NCBI GenBank assembly: GCA_051162045.1
Contig: JBISDI010000007.1
Origin: Anaerozeibacter quisquiliarum
Lineage (GTDB): Bacteria; Bacillota; Clostridia; Christensenellales; Aristaeellaceae
Direction: 5' to 3' (one strand)
DNA length: 64,000 bases
The notes beneath the pieces are model-generated. The model had not been told where the DNA came from. It ran no database searches and saw only the letters and a program-made list of their open reading frames with translations. This document shows, piece by piece, positions 7,257 through 15,816 of the stretch. The position numbers and the translations under genes are program-made. Position 1 is the first letter of the stretch. Each line of letters begins with the position of its first letter.

Positions 7257-8048
7257 ATGCCTGTGATCGATCGAGTGGCTTTTACGCTGGCGGGCGTTCC
7301 TGTTTATTGGTACGGCATCTTGATGGCGCTGGCCATCGCCTTGGCGGTGCTTACGTGCATGGCGCGCGAGCGGCGGCTGGGGCTTGCGCACGACACCACG
7401 CTGAACCTTTCGCTGTGGGTGGTGCCGATGGGGCTGATCGGCGCGCGGCTGTACTACGTGCTGTTCTCGCTCGGCGACTACATCAAGAACCCGCTGCTGA
7501 TCTTCGATCTGCGATCCGGGGGCCTTGCGATCTACGGCGCGGTAATCGCGGGGGTGCTGACGGGCATCGTCTACGCGCGCGTCACCCGCCAGCCGTTCTG
7601 GGCGCTTGCCGACCTGGTCGCGCCCACGATCGCGCTGGGCCAGGCGATAGGGCGGTGGGGCAACTTCGTCAATCAGGAAGCCTACGGCTACGCGGTGGCA
7701 GATCCCGCGCTTATGTGGTTCCCGATGAGCGTGTTCATCGAGGCCACCGGGCAGTGGCACCTGGCCACCTTCTTCTACGAGTCGGTCTGGTGCCTGCTGC
7801 TGTGCGTCGCTCTGCTGATCGCGGAGCGGCGGCGCGCTTTCAAGCGCCGGGGCGATCTGTTTTTGTGGTACGTCATACTGTACGCGCTCGAGCGCGGCCT
7901 CGTCGAGGGGCTGCGTACCGACAGCCTGATGCTGGGGGGGCTTCGCGTATCGCAGGTGCTGAGCATGGCGGCCTGCGTCATTTGCGCGATTGTGCTGTGG
8001 ATGCGAAGAAACACCAAAGACCCGGAAAACGATGGGAGGCCCGTATGA
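7257..8048 (+). CDS. lgt: Prolipoprotein diacylglyceryl transferase
   Basis: 263 residues. Lgt transfers diacylglycerol from phosphatidylglycerol to the lipobox cysteine of prolipoproteins in the membrane, the step before LspA. Seven hydrophobic segments can be traced, and the family signature GQAIGRWGNFVNQEAYG is intact, as is GLIGARLYYVLF. The start ATG at 7257 has CAGGAGG six bases upstream. The C-terminus ends in a charged tail that overlaps the ribosome binding site of the next gene. Translation probably depends on how the leader hairpin (7017-7243) folds, because its right arm abuts the ribosome binding site. Confidence 0.96.
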   Translation: MPVIDRVAFTLAGVPVYWYGILMALAIALAVLTCMARERRLGLAHDTTLNLSLWVVPMGLIGARLYYVLFSLGDYIKNPLLIFDLRSGGLAIYGAVIAGVLTGIVYARVTRQPFWALADLVAPTIALGQAIGRWGNFVNQEAYGYAVADPALMWFPMSVFIEATGQWHLATFFYESVWCLLLCVALLIAERRRAFKRRGDLFLWYVILYALERGLVEGLRTDSLMLGGLRVSQVLSMAACVICAIVLWMRRNTKDPENDGRPV

Positions 8049-8049
8049 A

Positions 8050-9486
8050 ATGAGAAACCTTACGATGCTCACCGACCTGTACCAACTGACGATGATGTAC
8101 GGCTACTTCAAGACCGGCCAGACCCGATCAAGGGCGGTGTTCGACATGTTCTACCGCCAGCAATCGGATGAGATGAACTTCGTGATCTTCGCGGGGCTTG
8201 AGCAGCTGATCGACTACATCAACGAGCTGCACTTCAGCGAGCAGGACCTCGCCTATCTGCGTTCGTTGGGCCTGTTTGACGAGGACTTCCTCAAGGCGCT
8301 CGGCGAGCTGCGCTTCACCGGCGATCTGTATGCGGTGCCCGAGGGCACGGTGGTATTCCCCGGCGAGCCGCTGGTGCGCGTGTCCGCGCCCATCTTTGAG
8401 GCGCAGCTGATCGAAACGACGCTGCTCAACATCTTGAACCATCAAACGCTGATCGCCACCAAGGCCCGGCGCGTCGCGCAGGCCGCCGAGGGCACGAGCG
8501 TGCTGGAGTTTGGGCTTCGGCGCGCGCAGGGCCCGGACGCCGGGCTGTACGGCGCGCGCGCCGCGGTGATCGGCGGCGCGGACGCAACCAGCAATGTGTT
8601 GGCCGGCGAGATGTTCGGTATCCCGGTTCGCGGCACGCACGCGCACAGCTGGGTGATGTCGTTCCCGGACGAGCTGACCGCGTTCCGCGCCTACGCGCGC
8701 TGCTTCCCGGCCAGCTGCCTGCTGCTGGTGGACACCTACGACACGCTGAAAAGCGGCATGCCCAACGCGATCACCGTGTTCCGCGAACTGCGCGCGGCGG
8801 GGTACGAGCCCGCGGGCGTACGGCTGGACTCGGGCGACTTGGCCTACCTGAGCCGCGAAGCGCGCCACATACTGGACGAGGCCGGATTCCCGAACGCCAA
8901 AATCTGCGCGTCGGGCGACCTCGACGAGGTGCTGATCCGCGACCTGCGCCTTCAGGGCGCCCAGATCGACATCTGGGGCGTGGGCACCAAGCTGATTACC
9001 AGCATGGACTGCCCGGCGCTGGGCGGGGTGTACAAGCTTTCGGCCGAGATTGTGGACGGGCGCACGATCCCCAAGATCAAGATCTCCGAGAACCCGGCCA
9101 AGGTCACCAACCCCGGCGTCAAGCAGTTGCTGCGCATCTACGACAACCAAAGCGGCCGCGCGCTGGCCGACCTGATCGCGCTCGAGCACGAGCAGTTCGA
9201 CGAATCGCAGCCGCTGACCATCTTCCACCCGGTCGACACCTGGAAGCGCAAGACGCTGACCGACTACCACATCAAGGTCTTGCAGGTGCCGATCTTCGTG
9301 GGCGGCCGCCAGGTGTATGAGAGCCCGTCGCTCGTAGACATTCAGGCGTACGCGAAGAAGGATCTGGGCACCTTCTGGGAGCAGTACAAGCGCATGCTGA
9401 ACCCGCATGTCTACAAGGTGGACCTGTCGGACGGCCTGTGGATGCTCAAGCAGTCGATGCTGCAAAACAAGAACGGGGCGTCATGA
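8050..9486 (+). CDS. pncB: Nicotinate phosphoribosyltransferase
   Basis: 478 residues. It makes nicotinate mononucleotide from nicotinate and PRPP with ATP hydrolysis, the entry step of the Preiss-Handler route to NAD. The N-terminus (MLTDLYQLTMMYGYFK) is typical. EFGLRRAQGPDAGLYGARAA, GTHAHSWVMSF and GVRLDSGDLAYLSREAR mark the phosphoribosyltransferase core and the phosphorylated-His region. The ATG lies one base after the lgt stop and has GGGAGG nine bases upstream, so it is co-transcribed with lgt. Length is normal. Confidence 0.96.
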   Translation: MRNLTMLTDLYQLTMMYGYFKTGQTRSRAVFDMFYRQQSDEMNFVIFAGLEQLIDYINELHFSEQDLAYLRSLGLFDEDFLKALGELRFTGDLYAVPEGTVVFPGEPLVRVSAPIFEAQLIETTLLNILNHQTLIATKARRVAQAAEGTSVLEFGLRRAQGPDAGLYGARAAVIGGADATSNVLAGEMFGIPVRGTHAHSWVMSFPDELTAFRAYARCFPASCLLLVDTYDTLKSGMPNAITVFRELRAAGYEPAGVRLDSGDLAYLSREARHILDEAGFPNAKICASGDLDEVLIRDLRLQGAQIDIWGVGTKLITSMDCPALGGVYKLSAEIVDGRTIPKIKISENPAKVTNPGVKQLLRIYDNQSGRALADLIALEHEQFDESQPLTIFHPVDTWKRKTLTDYHIKVLQVPIFVGGRQVYESPSLVDIQAYAKKDLGTFWEQYKRMLNPHVYKVDLSDGLWMLKQSMLQNKNGAS

Positions 9487-9521
9487 GAAACCCGCTCTCC
9501 TTTAGGGTGGGGAACGGAGAA

Positions 9522-9548
9522 GGCTGCAACGCCTTTGGCGCTGCAGCC
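9522..9548. terminator. Hairpin between convergent pncB and coat-protein genes
   Basis: GGCTGCA-A-CGCC, loop TTT, GGCG-C-TGCAGCC: an 11-pair stem with one internal mismatch, placed between two convergent genes. No U-run follows on either strand, so it may be a weak bidirectional terminator. Confidence 0.45.
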
Positions 9549-9590
9549 CCCCGTCGATCCTTCGCTTGGCCCGGCATCTGCGCCACCCGC

Positions 9591-9875
9591 TTACAACTGG
9601 CCTTGCATCTGCTGGAATTTCTGCCTTGCGGCATCCACTTCGGGCATCGGAGCGTTCTTGGTCGGATATAAGCCCATTTGGCTCATCTTCTCAAAAACGG
9701 TGTACTGGTTCTGCACACAGCCGTTGAAGTTGTCGTTCAAGATCGTTCTCAACTGCGGGCAGTTAGCCTCGGGAATGAACGTGCCATAGGTGCTGATCAG
9801 GTGCTTTTCCTGGGTCAGCAGATCTTCCATCCTGTCCTGGTCGGTCAGAACACTTTGTCCCATATGATTCTTCAC
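9591..9875 (-). CDS. CotF-like spore coat protein
   Basis: 94 residues, probably a four-helix-bundle protein of the Coat F family. MEDLLTQEKHLISTYGTFIPEANCPQLRTIL is a characteristic helix pair, and the C-terminal region is rich in Gln and Met, as in other CotF-like proteins. These proteins assemble in or near the spore coat; a specific role cannot be read. The GTG start at 9873-9875 has GGAGGG seven bases upstream. It forms a pair with the next CotF-like gene, 15 bases away on the same strand. Confidence 0.82.
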   Translation of the reverse strand: MKNHMGQSVLTDQDRMEDLLTQEKHLISTYGTFIPEANCPQLRTILNDNFNGCVQNQYTVFEKMSQMGLYPTKNAPMPEVDAARQKFQQMQGQL

Positions 9876-9890
9876 TGAATTACCCTCCTT

Positions 9891-10091
9891 CTACGCGTGG
9901 CTGTTCAGGTACCCGAAGAGCTTACCAAAGCGTTGCCGGTGTTGCTGTGCGAGATTGGTCGCCAGATCGCGAAGAGAAGGGTCTTCGAATGTCTGGGCAT
10001 AGTGTTCCGCCTTTCTGCAAGCCAGAAACTCGTGCTGCATCTGATCTTCCAGTATGGTCAGGGTCTTGGTCTGAATGGCGTTGTTCGGCAT
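9891..10091 (-). CDS. Short CotF-like spore coat protein
   Basis: About 66 residues. The helical pattern (TKTLTILEDQMQHEFLACRK, then AEHYAQTFEDPSLRDLATNL) matches the first half of Coat F-domain proteins, and small paralogue pairs of this kind are common in Clostridia. I chose the ATG at 10089-10091 because GGAGG lies nine bases upstream; an ATG two codons earlier lies only three bases from it. It is probably co-transcribed with the downstream CotF-like gene, and sporulation-specific expression is expected from the family. Confidence 0.78.
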   Translation of the reverse strand: MPNNAIQTKTLTILEDQMQHEFLACRKAEHYAQTFEDPSLRDLATNLAQQHRQRFGKLFGYLNSHA

Positions 10092-10171
10092 GTTCATTCC
10101 CCTCCTTTTTCTGCTCGGGATCGCTCCTAATGTGTCCCAAATCATGCGTATGATGCGAGGTGATTTTTCCC

Positions 10172-10801
10172 ATGCCGGTGGTCACGGGTCTATATGAATC
10201 GCGCGGTGTGGTGCGCGTTGCGGTGGACGGCCGCGCAGCGTGCGACATAGGCGCAAAATTTTTCCAAAAGTACCCGCTCGCCGAGGGCGAGGCGGTGGAC
10301 ATCGAGGCATACCTGGGCCGCGTCGCGGCGGCGCAGGCGGAAGCTTGCTACGAGTCGGCGCTGAAGCTTTTGTCACTGAGCGCGCGCACGAGCGCGGAGA
10401 TCGAAAAAAAGCTGACCCAGCGGGGCTTCGTACGCCCGGCGATTTGTGCCGCGCTCGAGCGGCTGACCGAGGCGCACTTGATCGACGACCGCGCGCTGGC
10501 CGAGCGGCTGGTGGAGCTCAAGGCCGAAAAGCCGGTTGGGCGCTACGCGCTCAAGCAAAAGCTGCGCGCCAAGGGCGTGAGCGACGAGGATGCACAGGCG
10601 GCTCTCGAACAGCTCACCGATGAGCAGCAGCGCTCCGCCTGCCGTCAAATGGCCGAGAAGCTCTACCCGCGCTATCGGGACATCGGCGCGCGCGCGGCGC
10701 GCGCGAAGCTTAGCCAGGCGCTCGCCCGGCGCGGCTTCTCCTGGGACGCGATCGGCGCGGCGGTCGACGCGCTGTTGAGCGCGGACGACGACGAATGGTA
10801 G
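10172..10801 (+). CDS. recX: RecX-family regulatory protein
   Basis: About 209 residues made of three-helix repeats. RecX binds RecA filaments and modulates recombination and SOS activity. The repeats show the family pattern: ALKLLSLSARTSAEIEKKL, then GF..AICAALERLTEAHLIDD with ALAERLVE, then YALKQKLRAKGVSDEDAQ, and near the end LSQALARRGFSWDAIGAAV. The ATG at 10172 follows GAGGTGA by seven bases; an upstream in-frame start at 10160 has no ribosome binding site. It is divergent from the coat genes and followed by the dehydrogenase gene. Confidence 0.9.
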   Translation: MPVVTGLYESRGVVRVAVDGRAACDIGAKFFQKYPLAEGEAVDIEAYLGRVAAAQAEACYESALKLLSLSARTSAEIEKKLTQRGFVRPAICAALERLTEAHLIDDRALAERLVELKAEKPVGRYALKQKLRAKGVSDEDAQAALEQLTDEQQRSACRQMAEKLYPRYRDIGARAARAKLSQALARRGFSWDAIGAAVDALLSADDDEW

Positions 10802-10858
10802 AACCCGGCGGCGGTTCGTGATATAATGGTCAAAACAAATGAAGCGGGGGCGCGCATT

Positions 10859-12070
10859 ATGAAGGCGGTCATGTATGGCGCAGGCAACATCGGGCGCGGG
10901 TTCATCGGGTACCTGTTTAGCAAATCGGGCTATGAAGTGACCTTCATCGACGTGGCCGAGCCGGTGGTTCATGCGCTGAACCGCGACCGCGCCTACCCGG
11001 TGCGGGTGGTCTCGAGCGAGGGCTACGAGGAAGAGATCGTCTCAGAGGTTAAGGCAGTCAACGGCCGCGATGAGAACGCCGCCGCCGAGGCCATCGCCGA
11101 GGCCGACGTCATGGCCACCGCAGTGGGCGTGAACGTCATGGGGTTCATCGCACCGGTCATCGCGAAGGGGCTCAAACTGCGCCGCGCGCGCGCGCGCGCC
11201 CCGCTCAACATCATCATCTGCGAGAACCTGATCGACGCCAATCACGTGTTGTCAAGGCTCATCAAGGAGCATCTCGACATGGCTGAGCGCGCCTGGTTTG
11301 ACGAAAACGTCGGGCTGATGGAGGCCTCGATCGGGCGGATGGTGCCGGTACAGACCCCCGAGATGCAGGACGGCAATCCGCTCAGGGTGTGCGTCGAGCG
11401 CTACGGCTTTTTGCCGGTGGACGCCGCCGGCTGCCGGGGCGAGATGCCGCGCATCGCAAACATGGTGCCGTTTGCGCCGTTTGACTTCTACATCCGCCGC
11501 AAGCTGTACCTGCACAACTGCGGCCACGCGATCGCGGCCTACCTCGGGCTGCTGCAAGGGCGCAACTACATCTACGAGGTGGCGGAAAACGCCGACGCGC
11601 GGCTGATCTGCCAGAGCGCCATGACCGAGAGCGCCATAGCGCTCGCCAAGGCCTACGGCGTCGACCCCGCGCCGCTGCTCGACCACGCGTTCGACCTGCT
11701 CGTGCGCTTCGAAAACCGGGCGCTGATGGACACCTGCACGCGCGTGGGTGCGGACACCGTGCGCAAGCTGGGCGCCTCCGACCGGCTGATCGGCGCGGCG
11801 CGGCTGTGCCTTGAGCAAGGCGTGACTCCGGCCTTCATCGCGCTGGGCGCGGCGGCGGCGCTGATGGGGCACCTGGACGCCGCCGGCCAGCCGCAATCGC
11901 CCGGAAACGCGCGCGCGGCGCTCGAGGCGGTGTCCGGCGTCGGCGCGGACGACCCGCTCGCCGCTCTGATCCTGCCGCTCTACGAGCTGGCCGCCGGCGG
12001 GGCCGACCTCGGAGCGCTGCGCCGCGCCGCCGACCGCGCGCGCGTAGCCGCGCGCGGGCCGATCGTTTAA
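10859..12070 (+). CDS. Mannitol-1-phosphate 5-dehydrogenase-like protein
   Basis: About 403 residues of the long-chain mannitol/polyol dehydrogenase family. The N-terminal Rossmann motif YGAGNIGRGFIG starts at residue 6, and NIIICENLIDA and the C-terminal domain segment FYIRRKLYLHNCGHA contain the conserved Lys and His region of the family. These enzymes interconvert mannitol-1-phosphate and fructose-6-phosphate with NAD. No PTS or mannitol genes lie nearby, so the substrate could be another polyol phosphate. The ATG at 10859 follows a GGGGG run by eight bases. A good -10 (TATAAT, 10822-10827) lies upstream without a convincing -35. Confidence 0.85.
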   Translation: MKAVMYGAGNIGRGFIGYLFSKSGYEVTFIDVAEPVVHALNRDRAYPVRVVSSEGYEEEIVSEVKAVNGRDENAAAEAIAEADVMATAVGVNVMGFIAPVIAKGLKLRRARARAPLNIIICENLIDANHVLSRLIKEHLDMAERAWFDENVGLMEASIGRMVPVQTPEMQDGNPLRVCVERYGFLPVDAAGCRGEMPRIANMVPFAPFDFYIRRKLYLHNCGHAIAAYLGLLQGRNYIYEVAENADARLICQSAMTESAIALAKAYGVDPAPLLDHAFDLLVRFENRALMDTCTRVGADTVRKLGASDRLIGAARLCLEQGVTPAFIALGAAAALMGHLDAAGQPQSPGNARAALEAVSGVGADDPLAALILPLYELAAGGADLGALRRAADRARVAARGPIV

Positions 12071-12071
12071 T

Positions 12072-12176
12072 TTACCTCGCCGGTACGATTTCGATCCGGT
12101 AGCCGTCGGGGTCGGCGATGAAGTACACGCCCATCGCCTCGTTCTCGAAGCAGATGTGGTCGAAGGCAAATGTCAT
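12072..12176 (-). pseudogene. Remnant of a VOC/glyoxalase-fold protein, 34 codons
   Basis: A 34-codon frame with ATG start, stop, and GGGAGG seven bases upstream. Its C-terminal part (ICFENEAMGVYFIADPDGYR, then IEIVPAR) is the end of lactoylglutathione-lyase-like VOC proteins, which are normally about 125 residues. Its first residues (MTFAFDH) resemble the start of the same family (MxFxFxHNN). The simplest reading is an in-frame internal deletion of roughly 90 codons that joined both ends. A working enzyme is not possible because the metal-binding strands are missing. The family match is from memory of conserved motifs. Confidence 0.7.
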
Positions 12177-12194
12177 ATGCGTTCCTCCCGGATG

Positions 12195-12860
12195 TTATAG
12201 CTCAATCGACGCGCCCGGCTCGGTGAGCGCGACGGCGCGCGTTCCCTCGGGCATCTTTTGTTCGGCGAAGCGCTCGGCGAAGCGCGGCTGATCCCAGAAG
12301 TGCATCGGGATGATCAGCTTGGGCCGGATGCGCTCGGCAAAGCGCAGCGCGCCCTCGTCCGCGTTTTCGCCCATGCGCGGGTCGACCGGGAAGAACGCCA
12401 CGTCGACCGGCAGTCCCTCCATGGTCTTGAGAATCGCCTCAAATGCGCGCTCGGCCTTGCGCGTCCAGTCGGCATTGGCCTCGCCGCGCCAGTGCCACAG
12501 GTTGAAATCGCCCGCGTGCAACACCTTGAGGGCGTTTGACTCCACCCAGAAGCTGACGCCCTGATCGGTCGAGCCGAACGCGCGCACGATCGCGCCCTCG
12601 ATCACCGTGCTGTCGCCCGGCCGCATCGCATACCCCGCGCCGTGCACGTCGTATCCCTCTGCCAGATGGCACAGCCCCTGCCGAGCCCAGCCCTGAACGA
12701 TCGGGTGGTTGTGGTCGCTGTGCGCGTGGCTGATGAACGCGATCGCGCGGTCCAAAGGCTCCGGATCGTCAAGGCCCGTGCCCAGGTAGTCGAACACCAG
12801 CAACCGCTGGGCCGTGCGAACCGAGAAGCCGCTGTGCCCGTGGTAGGTAATGCGCGCCAT
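12195..12860 (-). CDS. Metallo-beta-lactamase-fold hydrolase
   Basis: About 221 residues. The zinc-binding signature is FISHAHSDHNHP (residues about 43-54). Further metal ligands are likely in VLHAGDFNLWH and IIPMHFWDQP. The pattern is that of UPF0173-like or other short MBL-fold hydrolases whose substrates are mostly unknown. The ATG at 12858-12860 follows GGAGGTG by about six bases. It shares a short divergent region with pyrR. The remnant glyoxalase frame lies immediately downstream on the same strand; as some glyoxalase pathways use an MBL-fold GlxII, a former functional link is possible but unproven. Confidence 0.85.
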   Translation of the reverse strand: MARITYHGHSGFSVRTAQRLLVFDYLGTGLDDPEPLDRAIAFISHAHSDHNHPIVQGWARQGLCHLAEGYDVHGAGYAMRPGDSTVIEGAIVRAFGSTDQGVSFWVESNALKVLHAGDFNLWHWRGEANADWTRKAERAFEAILKTMEGLPVDVAFFPVDPRMGENADEGALRFAERIRPKLIIPMHFWDQPRFAERFAEQKMPEGTRAVALTEPGASIEL

Positions 12861-12969
12861 CGTCCACACCTCCTCCATATTGGTATTATGCCCACGAGGC
12901 GAGCCGATGCAACTGCCGCCCTGTCAGGTTCGTCCAATCCATGCCACTTTACAACCGGGAGGGATTGCC

Positions 12970-13506
12970 ATGACGCCCAAGGCGGTGATCTGGGATGAGC
13001 GCGCGATGGCGCGCGCGATCACGCGGATCGCACACGAGATCCTCGAGCGCAACCGCGGCGCGCAGGACCTGCTGCTGATCGGCATCCGCCGGCGCGGCGC
13101 GCCGCTGGCCGAGCGCATCGCGGAGGCGATCCACTCAATCGAGGGCGCGCGCGTGCCGGTCGGCGCGCTCGACGTCACGTTCTACCGCGACGACTTAAGC
13201 CTGAAGCAGCCCGACCCGTGCGTGCGCGGAGTCGAACTGCCCATCTCCCCCACCGGGCGCACCGCGGTGCTGGTCGACGACGTGATCTTCACCGGCCGCA
13301 CCGCGCGCGCCGCGCTCGACGCGCTGATGGACCTAGGCCGACCGGACCGCGTGCAACTGGCCGTGCTCATCGACCGCGGCCACCGCGAACTGCCGATCCG
13401 CCCCGACTTCGTCGGCAAAAACCTGCCCACCGCGCGTTCTGAACGCGTCGCCGTGCGTTTGATTGAGCAGGACGGCGAGGATGGAGTGGTTTTGTTCGAG
13501 GGATAG
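12970..13506 (+). CDS. pyrR: PyrR: pyrimidine attenuation regulator / uracil phosphoribosyltransferase
   Basis: 178 residues, normal for PyrR. In Bacillota PyrR binds UMP and an RNA loop in pyr leaders to promote attenuation, and also has uracil phosphoribosyltransferase activity. The PRPP-binding loop is VLVDDVIFTGRTARAALDAL (residues about 97-116). The N-terminal LLLIGIRRRGAPLAERI and VGALDVTFYRDDL are characteristic. The ATG at 12970 follows a GGGAGGG ribosome binding site. No pyr biosynthesis genes are in the window, so any PyrR-binding leaders must be elsewhere. Confidence 0.94.
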   Translation: MTPKAVIWDERAMARAITRIAHEILERNRGAQDLLLIGIRRRGAPLAERIAEAIHSIEGARVPVGALDVTFYRDDLSLKQPDPCVRGVELPISPTGRTAVLVDDVIFTGRTARAALDALMDLGRPDRVQLAVLIDRGHRELPIRPDFVGKNLPTARSERVAVRLIEQDGEDGVVLFEG

Positions 13507-13510
13507 GGTG

Positions 13511-13537
13511 GACCGCTCCTTCCCCGCGTGAGCGGTC
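13511..13537 (+). terminator. Hairpin after pyrR
   Basis: GACCGCTC and GAGCGGTC arms enclose an 11-base loop, four bases after the pyrR stop. A U-run is lacking, so termination efficiency is uncertain. The gap that follows (13538-13627) contains GC-rich short inverted repeats, including a 16-base match (13603-13618) to the inverted-repeat element at 48940-49047. Confidence 0.5.
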
Positions 13538-13627
13538 ATGGGTGAATGCCTCGCAATGCTTCTGAACGGCCCCTGCGGGGAACGGCGCCGCTTCGGCGCG
13601 CCGGGGCGGGCGACCGCATGCCGCCGC

Positions 13628-14509
13628 CTACTCCACCCCCGTCAAGTCAAACGCCGGGATATAGCGCTCATCCGAGCTCGACAGCTCCTGCACATACCCT
13701 TCCGCAAGCCCAATTGCCAGCATGTGGTCGACCACGCGGTCGTACTCGCGCCGGGTGATCGGGCGATTGATCTCGGGCATCTGCCCGGCCCTCGCGAACG
13801 GCACGTATTGGGCCATCAGGCTGACGTAGGCGCCGGGCAGGTTGGCGGCGATCCAGTCGAGCGCTTGCATCGATTGGCGCGCGCGGCCCGGCAGGATCAG
13901 GTGGCGCACGATCAGGCCGCCGCGAATGATGCCGTCCTCGTCCAAGACCGGGTCCCCCACCTGGCGGTGCATCTCGATCAGCGCCTTCGAGGCCCAGGAA
14001 AAGTAGTCGGGCGCGTTTGAATAGCGCCGCGCGCCGTCCTCGTCCACATACTTGAGGTCGGGCAGGTAGATCTGCACCTTGCCCTCGAAGCGCTTCAAGG
14101 TGTCGGCCTTTTCGTAGCCGCTGCTGTTCCACACCACCGGCGCGCCGAGCGGTTGCTCGAGTACACGCTCCAACACATGGGAATAATGGGTGGGGTTGAC
14201 GAGGTTGACATTGTGCGCGCCCTCGGCGATCAACCGCTCGAGCGCAGACCGCAATTGTTCGCGGCTCTGTTCGCGCCCGAACCCGCCATGGCTGATCGGG
14301 GCGTTCTGGCAGTAGGCGCAGCCGAGCGCGCAGCCCGAGAAGAACGCCGCGCCCGAGCCGCGCGTACCGCTGACGCAGGGCTCCTCGTCAAAGTGCAGGG
14401 CGATGCGCGCGAGCCTCGGCTCCGGCCCCACGCCGCACGCGCCCATTTGCTCGCCGCGCAGCACGCCGCATTCGCGCGGGCATTGGCGGCAGATGAACGG
14501 TTTTGTCAC
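13628..14509 (-). CDS. Radical SAM protein of the PflA-like COG1313 group
   Basis: 293 residues. The radical SAM iron-sulfur motif is CALGCAYC in FFSGCALGCAYCQN (residues about 58-71). An additional N-terminal cysteine cluster (CRQCPRECG and GACGVG) is typical of this pyruvate-formate-lyase-activase-related group, whose substrates are unknown. VVWNSSGYE, YLPDLKYVD and GGLIVRHLILPG follow the family. The GTG start at 14507-14509 overlaps the proA stop by one base, so the two genes are co-transcribed. That coupling to proA has no obvious explanation. Confidence 0.88.
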   Translation of the reverse strand: MTKPFICRQCPRECGVLRGEQMGACGVGPEPRLARIALHFDEEPCVSGTRGSGAAFFSGCALGCAYCQNAPISHGGFGREQSREQLRSALERLIAEGAHNVNLVNPTHYSHVLERVLEQPLGAPVVWNSSGYEKADTLKRFEGKVQIYLPDLKYVDEDGARRYSNAPDYFSWASKALIEMHRQVGDPVLDEDGIIRGGLIVRHLILPGRARQSMQALDWIAANLPGAYVSLMAQYVPFARAGQMPEINRPITRREYDRVVDHMLAIGLAEGYVQELSSSDERYIPAFDLTGVE

Positions 14510-15753
14510 TATCGCACCTGCCCCGATCCGTCGATCTCGTATTTGTAGGTGGTCAATTCGCTTAGCCCCATCGGGCCGCGCGCGTGCAGCTTCTGGTTGC
14601 TGATGCCGATCTCCGCGCCAAAGCCGAACTCGCCGCCGTCGGTGAAGCGGGTCGACGCGTTCCAGTAGACCGCCGCGGCGTCCACCATGCGCTGAAAGTA
14701 CGCGGCGCGCGCGGCGTCGGCGGTGACGATCGCCTCGCTATGGCGGGTGCCGTGGCGGTTGATGTGATTGACCGCCTCCTCCACCCCGTCCACCACCTTG
14801 ACCGAGTAGATCAGGTCGTTGTACTCGGTATCCCAGTCCGCATCGGTCGCGGGCACGGCCCAATCGCAAATTTCAGCGACCTCCGGGCAGCCGCGCACCT
14901 CGACGCCCGCCTCGCGCAGCGCCGCAAGGCAAGGCGGCAGGAAGCGGCCCGCGACCGCGCGGTCGACCAGCAGCGTCTCGGCGCTGTTGCACACCGACGG
15001 GCGGCTTACGCGCGCGCTGACGGCCAGTTCGACCGCCATGTCGAGCTCGCACGCGCCGTCCACATACACATGGCACACGCCGTCGCCGGTCTGGATCACC
15101 GGCACGGTCGCCTTCTCGATCACCGAGCGGATCAGCCCCTTGCCGCCGCGCGGGATCAGCACGTCGATATACTCGTTCAGCGTCATCAGCCGCTCGGCGG
15201 TCTCGCGCGAGGTGTCCTCGACCAGCTGCACCGAGCCTTCCGGCAGGCCCGCCTCGCGGGCCGCGTCCGCCAGCACGCGCGCAAGCGCCCGGTTGGATTC
15301 AAAGGCGTCGGAGCCGCCGCGCAGCACCACGCTGCTGCCCGCCTTGAGGCACAGCGCCGCCGCGTCCACGGTCACGTTGGGCCGCGACTCGTAGATGATC
15401 GCGATCACGCCCAACGCCACCCGGCGCTTGCGGATTTTGAGCCCGTTCGGGCGGGTCCATGCCTCGATCACCGCCCCGACCGGGTCGTCGAGCCGAGCCA
15501 CCGCGCGCAGCCCGTCGGCCATTTGCCGGATGCGCGCCTCGCTGAGCGTCAGCCGCTCGATGAACGAGGACTTGAGCCCCTTCTCCCCCGCCGCGCGCAC
15601 GTCGAGCGCGTTGGCCGCCAGGAGTTCCGCCGTCCTCTCGGCCAGCATCTCGGCCGCACGCAACAGCGCCAGGTTCTTCTGCTCGGTGGTCGCGCCGCAC
15701 AGCGCGAGCGACGCCGCGCGCGCATGCTCCGCCAATTGAATCAAAGCGTCCAT
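14509..15753 (-). CDS. proA: Glutamate-5-semialdehyde dehydrogenase
   Basis: 414 residues. ProA reduces gamma-glutamyl phosphate with NADPH to glutamate-5-semialdehyde in proline biosynthesis. The catalytic cysteine lies in RPSVCNSAETLLV, and the family motifs LRGGSDAFESN, DVLIPRGGKGLI and TEYNDLIYSVKVVD are present. The C-terminal LHARGPMGLSELTTYKY is diagnostic. The ATG at 15751-15753 has a purine-rich GAGGGGGG site seven bases upstream. proB, the usual neighbour, is not in the window. It is transcribed from a near-perfect sigma-A promoter and followed by the radical SAM gene. Confidence 0.97.
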   Translation of the reverse strand: MDALIQLAEHARAASLALCGATTEQKNLALLRAAEMLAERTAELLAANALDVRAAGEKGLKSSFIERLTLSEARIRQMADGLRAVARLDDPVGAVIEAWTRPNGLKIRKRRVALGVIAIIYESRPNVTVDAAALCLKAGSSVVLRGGSDAFESNRALARVLADAAREAGLPEGSVQLVEDTSRETAERLMTLNEYIDVLIPRGGKGLIRSVIEKATVPVIQTGDGVCHVYVDGACELDMAVELAVSARVSRPSVCNSAETLLVDRAVAGRFLPPCLAALREAGVEVRGCPEVAEICDWAVPATDADWDTEYNDLIYSVKVVDGVEEAVNHINRHGTRHSEAIVTADAARAAYFQRMVDAAAVYWNASTRFTDGGEFGFGAEIGISNQKLHARGPMGLSELTTYKYEIDGSGQVR

Positions 15754-15781
15754 CTTGTGGCCCCCCTCTCTATGTCTGCTT

Positions 15782-15810
15782 ATTATAGAAAATGCACTCC
15801 GCCCTGTCAA
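15782..15810 (-). promoter_or_regulatory. Consensus sigma-A promoter of proA
   Basis: Reading leftward: TTGACA (15805-15810), a 17-base spacer, and TATAAT (15782-15787). Both hexamers are perfect. Transcription would start near 15775, about 22 bases before the proA ATG. Confidence 0.9.
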
Positions 15811-15816
15811 TTGCCC

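Noticed and set aside
8128..9465. 445-codon open frame antisense to pncB
   Set aside because: It lies entirely opposite a clearly conserved gene, and its His/Arg/Val/Gln-rich product is typical of shadow frames.
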